From NCBI GenBank assembly GCA_947447315.1, contig CANFJD010000077.1, positions 1 through 10,006 on the forward strand: a stretch of DNA of 10,006 nt, given 5' to 3'. Position numbers and translations under genes: made by a program. Shown here piece by piece: positions 1 to 5,476 of the stretch (positions are counted from its first letter, which is position 1; each line of letters begins with the position of its first letter). Under the pieces are notes generated by a model. The model made no database searches. It worked only from the letters and a program-made list of their open reading frames with translations, and was not told the DNA's origin. Source of the DNA: Fimbriimonadaceae bacterium (GTDB lineage Bacteria; Armatimonadota; Fimbriimonadia; Fimbriimonadales; Fimbriimonadaceae).

Positions 1-53
1 ATCAATCGGGGGAATAAGCATGCCAGTGGCAGAGTCTATCACGCGCGATAAAA

Positions 54-75
54 TTCACGATACATATATCGTGAA
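54..75 (-). terminator. Inverted repeat downstream of recG, possible terminator
   Basis: A perfect 9-bp inverted repeat (TTCACGATA / TATCGTGAA) encloses a 4-base loop. It begins about 70 bases past the recG stop codon. Read on the - strand, the stem is followed at once by TTTTAT, so it resembles a weak, AT-rich intrinsic terminator for recG. The stem is not GC-rich. A palindromic operator for a gene left of the window is an equally possible reading. Confidence 0.4.
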
Positions 76-146
76 ACATCGCAAACCGATCAGAACTGCC
101 GCAACTTTTCCCTATCGATCATTCATTTCCGAACTGTCGCCGCCAA

Positions 147-2243
147 TCACGCAACCTTCGCAATCTCGGTTTCTATCTTCGAACCCGCCATCAGCGACCT
201 TAACGGACGCCAACGGTCGCTCTCCAACAACGGGTCCTGCGCAATGATTTCCCGGGCCGCAATCTGCGCCTGAGCTAAAAGCAAACTATCGGTCGCCAGG
301 TCCGCAAAACGGAAATCGACGTGGCCGCTCTGCGCGGTGCCCGCCACTGCCCCCGGTCCCCGCAATTTCAAATCCTCGTCCGCGATCCTGAACCCGTCGG
401 TGGTCTCCACCATGATCTCCATCCGCTTCCGACCATCTTCACTCGTCGGATCCGCCACCAAAACGCAGTGACTCTGGTGCGCCCCTCGCCCCACCCGTCC
501 ACGTAACTGGTGCAACTGCGCCAACCCAAACCTGTCGGCATCTTCGATGATCATCACGCTCGCGTTGGGAACATCCACCCCCACTTCGATCACGGTCGTA
601 CTCACCAACACCTGCGTGGTCCCCATGCGAAACCGCTCCATCACCATCTCCTTATCCGCTGGTTTCATCTGACCGTGCAGTAGTTCCACCGTGTAGTCGG
701 CATAAATCCCGGTCGAAAGCCGCTGAAATACTTCCTCCGCCGCCTGGGCATTCACCTTTTCGTTATCCCCGATCATCGGGCAAACCACGTAAATCTGTCG
801 TCCCTCTTCAATAAATTTCCGCGCCCCCCGGTACACCGCATCCCGCTCGGGTCGTGGCTTCCAAAAAGTCCGTATCGGTGTTCGCCCCGGCGGCAATTCG
901 TCGATCACGCTGATATCCAAATCACCGTAAACCGCCATTGCTAAAGTCCGTGGAATCGGGGTCGCCGTCATCACCAGCACGTCGGGGAAGACCGCCGCCT
1001 TATCGCGTAGCGCCTTCCGCTGCAAAACGCCAAACCGGTGCTGCTCGTCAATCACGACCAATCCCAATTTTGGAATCTCAGTATCTTCGGTGATCAACGC
1101 GTGAGTCCCAATCACCACGCCGGGAACTCCCCGGGCCAATCGCGCTTTAGTCGCCTTTTTGAGCGCTCCGTGCAACTTGCCCACCAAAAGTTCTACCGGA
1201 ATCCCGATTGGCGTCAGCAGTCGGTGCAAATTCGTCGCGTGTTGCTCCGCCAGAATCTCCGTCGGCGCCATCAGGGCCGCCTGATACCCCGCTCGTACGA
1301 CCGCCAGCATCGCCGCCGCCGCGACGGCTGTCTTTCCGCTGCCAACATCCCCCTGGACCAATCGATTCATCGGCGACGGCTTCGCCAAATCCGACCAAAC
1401 TTCCCCAACCACCCGGTCCTGCGCATTCGTGAGCTTAAAGGGCAGCATCTGGCTAAGCTCCGCCCGTAATTCCCCCAGCCGGTCAAGTACCGGAAAAGCA
1501 ATCCCCGCCTCGTGTCCCAATTCGGCCCGTTGTTGGGTGAGCTTTAGTTGAAGCCCCAAAAACTCGTCGTACGCGAGCCTCTGATGCGCCTTGTTTCGAA
1601 ACTCTTCGCTCTCCGGAAAGTGAATTTGCCGCAACGCCCAGGGCAATCGTTGGACTTTCTGCACCCGCCGGAAATCGTCCGGGAATGGATCCTTCACCTG
1701 GGACGCAAAATATTCCACCGCACTCTTCGCCGCTGTCCGCACCAACCACTGCGGTACCGATTCCTTCAATCCATAAACGGGTACCAGCCGGGCAAATTCG
1801 TCGGCCTCGTCTTCTTCTTCAATCTTCTCCCATTCCGGACTCGCCATCTCCAGCGAGTCGTAACCCATTTTTACAACCCCGAACGCCACCAGTTCGCCTT
1901 TGTAATCACCAAGCGATTTCTTGAGCCACGGCTGGTTAAAAAAGGTCAGGTCCAGAAGCCCCGTGTCGTCCCCGATCATCACCTTAACGATCACTTTGCC
2001 GCCGCGCGCCGGTCGGTCGGCATAAGAAATCACCCGACCCCGCACCGTTACCGCCGCCCCGGGCGTCAGGTTCCCAATCTTCGGCAAGTTTCGCCGATCC
2101 TCATACCGACGTGGCTCGTAATAAAGCACATCCCGGACCGTATGCAGTCCAAGCTTATACAAACTGTTCGCTAGTTTCGGCCCAATTCCCTTAAGGTACG
2201 TAACGTCAGTAGAAAGGGGGTCAGGCGAGAACCGGTCGGACAT
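147..2243 (-). CDS. recG: ATP-dependent DNA helicase RecG
   Basis: RecG is a monomeric double-strand DNA translocase that remodels stalled replication forks and branch-migrates Holliday junctions in the cytoplasm. The 698-residue product is full length (about 690 in E. coli). The N-terminal part contains a helix-hairpin-like segment (YLKGIGPKLA, about 16-25) and the OB-fold wedge region (about 60-150). The SF2 motor follows: Walker A GDVGSGKT near 298-305, the DEQH box near 399-402, motif III TATPIPRT near 425-432, and motif VI QLRGRVGRG near 578-587. The C-terminal translocation segment typical of RecG (DEDLKLRGPG, about 622-631) is intact. The start at 2243 is supported by GAGG 8 bases upstream on the - strand. 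The gene diverges from the ATP synthase operon, and no functional link between them is known. All key motifs are present, so it should be active. Confidence 0.97.
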   Translation of the reverse strand: MSDRFSPDPLSTDVTYLKGIGPKLANSLYKLGLHTVRDVLYYEPRRYEDRRNLPKIGNLTPGAAVTVRGRVISYADRPARGGKVIVKVMIGDDTGLLDLTFFNQPWLKKSLGDYKGELVAFGVVKMGYDSLEMASPEWEKIEEEDEADEFARLVPVYGLKESVPQWLVRTAAKSAVEYFASQVKDPFPDDFRRVQKVQRLPWALRQIHFPESEEFRNKAHQRLAYDEFLGLQLKLTQQRAELGHEAGIAFPVLDRLGELRAELSQMLPFKLTNAQDRVVGEVWSDLAKPSPMNRLVQGDVGSGKTAVAAAAMLAVVRAGYQAALMAPTEILAEQHATNLHRLLTPIGIPVELLVGKLHGALKKATKARLARGVPGVVIGTHALITEDTEIPKLGLVVIDEQHRFGVLQRKALRDKAAVFPDVLVMTATPIPRTLAMAVYGDLDISVIDELPPGRTPIRTFWKPRPERDAVYRGARKFIEEGRQIYVVCPMIGDNEKVNAQAAEEVFQRLSTGIYADYTVELLHGQMKPADKEMVMERFRMGTTQVLVSTTVIEVGVDVPNASVMIIEDADRFGLAQLHQLRGRVGRGAHQSHCVLVADPTSEDGRKRMEIMVETTDGFRIADEDLKLRGPGAVAGTAQSGHVDFRFADLATDSLLLAQAQIAAREIIAQDPLLESDRWRPLRSLMAGSKIETEIAKVA

Positions 2244-2276
2244 GGGGATAACCTCGTAGACTATACGTTGTAGATC
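2244..2276. promoter_or_regulatory. Very short divergent promoter region between recG and the ATP operon
   Basis: Only 33 bases separate the recG start codon from the first ATG of the operon, so promoters for both directions must overlap each other or the coding ends. On the - strand TATAGT (2265-2260) matches a sigma-70 -10 box at five of six bases. On the + strand the overlapping TATACG (2262-2267) matches at four of six. Neither has a good -35 box at normal spacing. The placement is inferred from gene arrangement more than from motif quality. Confidence 0.3.
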
Positions 2277-2759
2277 ATGAAAAAGGACGGGGCAGAGTTA
2301 GGATTCGAAGAGCGCATGTCGATGCTTCGTGAAGAGTTAGGCGAAGCGCAGCTAAACGATGATGCCATTTTGGCCGCTAACCTAGAGGCACAAATCTTTC
2401 AAACCGAGGCCAGCCTGGAGGAATTTCGGGAAAAAGCGTCCGCTATCGATAAAGACTTCGCCGAGCGACTCGCCAATCTAGAAGCCCGGGCCGACACCGT
2501 CCGCGAAAAGCGTGAACAAGTCGCCCGCACCACCGCCAAACAACTGAAATCCAGCGGCGAAGACGCGAAAGGTCTCGGAATCGGCCTCACCATCGCCTAC
2601 TCTTTCATCGGCTGCCCCATCGTCGGCTACCTGATCGGGCTAGGAATTGAAAAAGGCGGGGGACCGCAGTTTTCGAAAGATTGGGGAGCAGTCATTGGAA
2701 TCGTGCTCGGATTTTTCGCGATGATCATCTTGGTGAAGCGGGAGAGCGGCAACCGTTAG
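2277..2759 (+). CDS. AtpZ-like small membrane protein with N-terminal coiled coil
   Basis: This is the first gene of the ATP synthase operon. The C-terminal third (about residues 98-156) has two hydrophobic helices (about 100-124 and 136-154). The first starts GLGIGLTIAYSFIGCPIVGY and the second ends in the basic segment VKRE. This is the layout of the AtpZ / F0F1-ATPase accessory family (ATPase_gene1), linked in some bacteria to magnesium transport or ATP synthase assembly together with AtpI. Family members are usually only about 75-100 residues. Here an extra N-terminal 90 residues are Glu/Ala/Arg-rich, with heptad-like spacing that predicts a long coiled coil. The first ATG (2277) has no visible ribosome binding site. 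ATGs at 2316 and 2322 are alternatives and would still keep most of the coiled coil. Family assignment rests on helix pattern and position, so it is fairly but not fully secure. Confidence 0.7.
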   Translation: MKKDGAELGFEERMSMLREELGEAQLNDDAILAANLEAQIFQTEASLEEFREKASAIDKDFAERLANLEARADTVREKREQVARTTAKQLKSSGEDAKGLGIGLTIAYSFIGCPIVGYLIGLGIEKGGGPQFSKDWGAVIGIVLGFFAMIILVKRESGNR

Positions 2760-2811
2760 AAAGTACTGGCCAGAACTTCTCGCCATCCTCGTCGGCATCG
2801 TTGCGAGCGCA

Positions 2812-3096
2812 TTGGCCCACGGCCTGACCGGATTTCTCTTGGGACTCGGCAGTACCGCATTCAACTTCGCCGCTGGCTGGTGGGCGGTGCGTTTGATCGG
2901 TCGGATGGGAGAACAGCAGGTTGCCCCACGCTGGGGCGCAATTATAGCTACCTTGGCCTTCCTGGTAAAGCTCCCTATCTGGGTCGTCGCAGGAATTACT
3001 GCGCAAAGGCTCGAAGGTTCCCATCCAGCTTGCTTTTTGGGCGGTTTGGCCCTGGTATACTTCGGCACCGTTGGGAGGGCCCTGGCCTCGCCTTAG
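2812..3096 (+). CDS. AtpI-like ATP synthase accessory membrane protein (start uncertain)
   Basis: This small, very hydrophobic protein lies between the AtpZ-like gene and atpB, the classical position of atpI (ATP synthase I family). In several bacteria that family helps assemble the c-ring or works with AtpZ. The stretch GFLLGLGSTAFNFAAGWWAV, the later helix WGAIIATLAFLVKLPIWVVAG and the last helix CFLGGLALVYFGTVGRALA match the family's four-helix pattern. The start given is the first canonical start codon in frame (TTG at 2812), but it would cut off the first helix. The frame stays open back to 2737 and encodes KYWPELLAILVGIVASALAHG just upstream, a natural first helix. No ATG, GTG or TTG precedes 2812. 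A GGGAG at 2740-2744 lies 10 bases before GTT at 2755, which would overlap the AtpZ stop codon. True initiation is therefore probably near 2755, from a non-standard codon, or the sequence has a local error. Confidence 0.72.
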   Translation: MAHGLTGFLLGLGSTAFNFAAGWWAVRLIGRMGEQQVAPRWGAIIATLAFLVKLPIWVVAGITAQRLEGSHPACFLGGLALVYFGTVGRALASP

Positions 3097-3120
3097 AGCG
3101 TCTTCTCCAACTACGCACCA

Positions 3121-3903
3121 ATGGGAGATATCTACCGACTGAGCCAAGTAGCGATTGCCGCTACGGAAGGAGCGCACGCCGAGGGCGGCGAACACCACAA
3201 GATCACGATTGTCGGTCTGTTTGTGTTCATCGGCATCACCCTGGCCATCATGTTCTTCCTCATGAGTCTCGCGAAGAAGGGATTCAATGAGCGCGTTTTC
3301 AAGAACGTTTGGGCTCAGCGAGCCGAACAAATGTATCTCTTCATCGAAAACATGTGCGTAGGAACCATCGGTTCGCACGGTCGCAAGTATGTACCGATGA
3401 TCCTCACGTTCTGGCTGTTCATTTTCATCTCGAACGTCGTCGCTCTATTCCTGGGAACCGGACCAACATCCATCCTTGGCTTTAACCTCGGCATCGCCGT
3501 CATCGCCATCGGCTACGTTCAGTACGAAGGAATTCGGGCGAACGGCTTTTTTGGCCACTTCGGCCACTTTGCCGGGCCAAAGCTAGGCGGCCCGCTGGTT
3601 CTCATCAGCGTCATGATCTTCTTCATTGAGATCATCTCCGAGATCATGAAAAACGTGTCGCTCAGTCTGCGACTGTTCGGAAACATCTACGGTGGTCACC
3701 AGGCCGTCCAGGCAATGAACGCCATTGGCATCCACGCATTCAAGCCCATGGGCTTCGATTCTGGAATCCCTGCGGGCGAATTCCTGATGCCTATCAAATT
3801 GCTTACCTGCGTTGTGCAGGCCATGATCTTCTGCCTTCTGTTCTGCGTGTACCTTTCGCTAGTGACGCACCACGAGCACCACGACGAGGCAGTAACCCAC
3901 TAA
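3121..3903 (+). CDS. atpB: F0F1 ATP synthase subunit a
   Basis: Subunit a is the stator half of the proton channel in the F0 sector. Its half-channels feed protons to the c-ring carboxylates. The 260-residue protein has about five to six hydrophobic helices. The diagnostic segment SLSLRLFGNIYGGHQ (about 180-194) contains the essential Arg, here R184, equivalent to E. coli Arg210. YVPMILTFWLFIFISNV (about 90-106) is the usual second helix, and VVQAMIFCLLFCVYLSL (about 231-247) carries the conserved Gln of the last helix. Both ends are histidine-rich: EGAHAEGGEHHK near the N-terminus, and five His in the final 12 residues. The gene starts 24 bases after the atpI-like stop with no recognisable Shine-Dalgarno, so translational coupling is likely. 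The assignment is secure. Confidence 0.97.
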   Translation: MGDIYRLSQVAIAATEGAHAEGGEHHKITIVGLFVFIGITLAIMFFLMSLAKKGFNERVFKNVWAQRAEQMYLFIENMCVGTIGSHGRKYVPMILTFWLFIFISNVVALFLGTGPTSILGFNLGIAVIAIGYVQYEGIRANGFFGHFGHFAGPKLGGPLVLISVMIFFIEIISEIMKNVSLSLRLFGNIYGGHQAVQAMNAIGIHAFKPMGFDSGIPAGEFLMPIKLLTCVVQAMIFCLLFCVYLSLVTHHEHHDEAVTH

Positions 3904-3962
3904 ATTTATATCGACATTCGACAATCAAAAAGACAACAAACACTTAGGAGAAAAATCAGAAA
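3904..3962 (+). promoter_or_regulatory. A-rich leader with strong ribosome binding site before atpE
   Basis: The 59 bases between atpB and atpE are strikingly A-rich and C/G-poor. They end in TAGGAG (3945-3950), 12 bases before the ATG at 3963. It is among the clearest Shine-Dalgarno sites in the operon, where atpB, atpF and atpG have none. In E. coli an A/U-rich translational enhancer sits at the same place and raises c-subunit output. A similar role here is inferred from position and composition. Confidence 0.6.
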
Positions 3963-4217
3963 ATGTTAGGACTCGGACTCGGACTTGCCGCGCTTGGCGT
4001 CGGCCTCGGCCTCGGCCTCATCGGATACGGAGCTATGCAGGGTATGGCTCGACAGCCAGAAGCAATCGGCAAACTACAGGTTGCCATGTTGATCGCTTTG
4101 GCGTTCGTTGAGCTCGTATTCATTCTTACGGTCTTCATTGCTCCGTCCTCGTTCCGCGAAAGCGTCAACGTGACCAAGTACGAAGGCACGGCCCCGGCCG
4201 GCACGCCTGCCCCGTAA
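3963..4217 (+). CDS. atpE: F0F1 ATP synthase subunit c
   Basis: Subunit c forms the rotating membrane ring and carries the ion-binding carboxylate. The 84-residue protein has a glycine-repeat first helix (G at 3, 5, 7, 12, 14, 16, 18), the polar loop ARQPEA (29-34) that contacts gamma/epsilon, and a second helix with E50 in AFVELVFIL. The position corresponding to the Na+-ligand Gln of Ilyobacter-type rings is L17, and E50 is followed by Leu rather than Ser/Thr. This points to a proton-driven enzyme. The N-terminus is almost absent (helix 1 starts at residue 2-3). The second helix has only about 10 hydrophobic residues after E50 before Pro61, and a hydrophilic tail of about 23 residues ends in TAPAGTPAP. 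The coding sequence contains short hexamer repeats. It is preceded by an A-rich leader and a strong ribosome binding site, as expected for the most abundant subunit. Confidence 0.97.
   Translation: MLGLGLGLAALGVGLGLGLIGYGAMQGMARQPEAIGKLQVAMLIALAFVELVFILTVFIAPSSFRESVNVTKYEGTAPAGTPAP
3969..4019 (+). repeat. Short GGACTC and GGCCTC hexamer repeats in atpE helix 1
   Basis: Three near-perfect GGACTC/T units (3969-3986) and three perfect GGCCTC units (4002-4019) encode the Gly-Leu alternation of the first c-ring helix. They are explained by protein composition and codon choice. They could still promote polymerase slippage in multiples of two residues. Confidence 0.6.
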
Positions 4218-4231
4218 GACACACAAGTAAT

Positions 4232-4255
4232 TTAGGCCAGCTTCGGCTGGCCTAA
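4232..4255 (+). promoter_or_regulatory. Intercistronic hairpin with UUCG tetraloop between atpE and atpF
   Basis: TTAGGCCAGC (4232-4241) and GCTGGCCTAA (4246-4255) form a perfect 10-bp stem closed by a C(UUCG)G tetraloop, one of the most stable RNA loops known. It begins 14 bases after the atpE stop codon and ends 18 bases before the atpF ATG. No U-tract follows directly (next bases CCCTTTCACT; an AATTTT comes later), so a full intrinsic terminator is unlikely. A stability or partial attenuation element protecting the atpE end of the mRNA is the preferred reading. Confidence 0.75.
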
Positions 4256-4273
4256 CCCTTTCACTAATTTTCT

Positions 4274-4897
4274 ATGAGTAACGAAAAGAATAGTTCGTCG
4301 GGAAGTCCCGTGGTATCCATGGTCATTGGCCTCGTGCTAATGGTCGGTGGCGTCTACCTGCAAAATGCAGAGACGTTTAAGGCAGTGGAAGAACCATTAG
4401 CCAAGAGCGGCGTGCCACTTGAATTGGGCATGACAATCGCTACGGTCGGTGTATTCCTCATTCTTTTCAAGGTTATTCAACCCTTCTTTATCACCCCGCT
4501 TGCAGATGCGATCAATCACCGCACCACCGAGTTGGAAAGCACGTTTTCCGAAGCGGAAAGCCTGCGTAACGAGATGACGGTTATGCGCGCCGAGTACGAA
4601 AAGAAACTCGCCGAAACCGAAGCCGAAGCTCGCACCAAGATTCAGGCCCAAATCGCTGAAGCCCAGCAACTGCGCCAAACCCTCATGAGCGAGGCAACCG
4701 AGCGGGCCGATCAACTCGTCGCCCGTGCCCAGCAGGAAATCCAATCTGAAAAGGCAAAGGTAGTTGTCGAGCTCCGCACATCCGTAGTCGACCTCGCCCT
4801 TTCTGCCGCTGAGAAAGTTCTGGAAGAGAACATGAACACCGTCCGCAACCGAAAGCTGGTCGAAGACTTCATCAGCAAGGTAGAGGTAGGCCGATAA
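4274..4897 (+). CDS. atpF: F0F1 ATP synthase subunit b
   Basis: Subunit b forms the peripheral stalk that ties the membrane sector to F1 through delta. The canonical part starts with a membrane helix near residues 51-72 (LGMTIATVGVFLILFKVIQP) followed by a basic turn. A long charged coiled coil of about 130 residues follows, rich in Glu/Ala/Lys/Arg and ending in SAAEKVLEENM and a C-terminal delta-binding helix. The 207-residue product is longer than the usual 155-170 because a second hydrophobic segment (about 13-30, VVSMVIGLVLMVGGVYL) and a polar linker precede the canonical helix. The start at 4274 lacks a ribosome binding site. Met53 (at 4430) could give a conventional short form but also lacks one. 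It would leave a 212-base gap of coding-like sequence, so the long form is preferred. The stop overlaps the atpH start by one base (TAATG). Confidence 0.93.
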   Translation: MSNEKNSSSGSPVVSMVIGLVLMVGGVYLQNAETFKAVEEPLAKSGVPLELGMTIATVGVFLILFKVIQPFFITPLADAINHRTTELESTFSEAESLRNEMTVMRAEYEKKLAETEAEARTKIQAQIAEAQQLRQTLMSEATERADQLVARAQQEIQSEKAKVVVELRTSVVDLALSAAEKVLEENMNTVRNRKLVEDFISKVEVGR

Positions 4898-5454
4898 TGG
4901 TCGATTCCCGAGTCGCCCGACGTTACGCCACCGCGCTGTTTCAAGCCGCGCTGAAGGCCGACATCGTCCGCGCCGTGGAATCAGACCTGGAACTCGTAAG
5001 CGGCCTTCTCACCCAAAGCGAAGACTTTCGAAACTATCTGAACGCCCCATATGCGAGTCGCGAAGATAAACTGGCGCGCCTCACCCGCATCTTTGGTGAT
5101 CGCGTCACTGCCCTTTCCATGGGAGCAATTCGGCTCCTCGTAGAAAAGGGCCGGGAAGACTCGATCGTCGGCATCCACTCCCAATTCGTTGCTCAGCGAC
5201 GATCGAGTGAAGGCATCATCTACGCGACCGTCACCAGTAGCGAAGCGCTTTCGCCGGAGCACAAAGATGCCCTGCTACAGAAGGTGGCAATCGTTTTAGG
5301 AAAGCGTATCGACGCTTCCTTCGTCGTGGATCCAGCCGTTATCGGAGGCGTGAAGATCGCCTACGAGAACTTTGTGCTGGACGGAACCGCACGGGGCACT
5401 TTGGGCAAGCTCCGCGAGCGCCTTCGCTATGAGCTGCTGAAGCAGACCAACTAG
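4897..5454 (+). CDS. atpH: F0F1 ATP synthase subunit delta
   Basis: Delta (the OSCP homologue) sits on top of the alpha/beta hexamer and joins it to the b stalk. The 185-residue protein has the six-helix N-terminal domain beginning with SRVARRYATALFQAA (about 4-18). The signature C-terminal block VDPAVIGGVKIAYENFVLDG (about 144-163) leads into the terminal helix GTLGKLRERL. Length and motifs are standard. The ATG overlaps the last base of the atpF stop codon. The preceding GAGGTAGG, within the atpF end, supplies a ribosome binding site, so b and delta translation should be coupled. Nothing unusual is seen. Confidence 0.96.
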   Translation: MVDSRVARRYATALFQAALKADIVRAVESDLELVSGLLTQSEDFRNYLNAPYASREDKLARLTRIFGDRVTALSMGAIRLLVEKGREDSIVGIHSQFVAQRRSSEGIIYATVTSSEALSPEHKDALLQKVAIVLGKRIDASFVVDPAVIGGVKIAYENFVLDGTARGTLGKLRERLRYELLKQTN

Positions 5455-5476
5455 CCCTATATTTTAAGAGACCTCA

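Noticed and set aside
20..247. 75-residue open frame on the + strand at the left edge
   Set aside because: It overlaps the recG 3' end for 100 bases, has low-complexity Pro/Ser/Thr composition in that part, and shows no ribosome binding site or family resemblance.
1548..2174. 208-residue open frame antisense to recG
   Set aside because: It lies wholly inside recG and is Arg/His/Pro-rich, as expected for the complement of a real gene. RecG motifs on the other strand are unambiguous.
2640..3378. Long antisense frames over the AtpZ/AtpI/atpB region
   Set aside because: Composition and lack of any domain mark them as complements of the + strand membrane protein genes.
3969..4019. Tandem hexamers as a possible non-coding repeat element
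   Set aside because: They encode the Gly-Leu pattern required in c-ring helix 1, so protein function explains them.
3963..4217. Sodium-type c subunit
   Set aside because: The Gln expected 13 residues before the loop Arg is Leu17, and E50 is followed by Leu instead of Ser/Thr, so the Na+ ligand set is absent.
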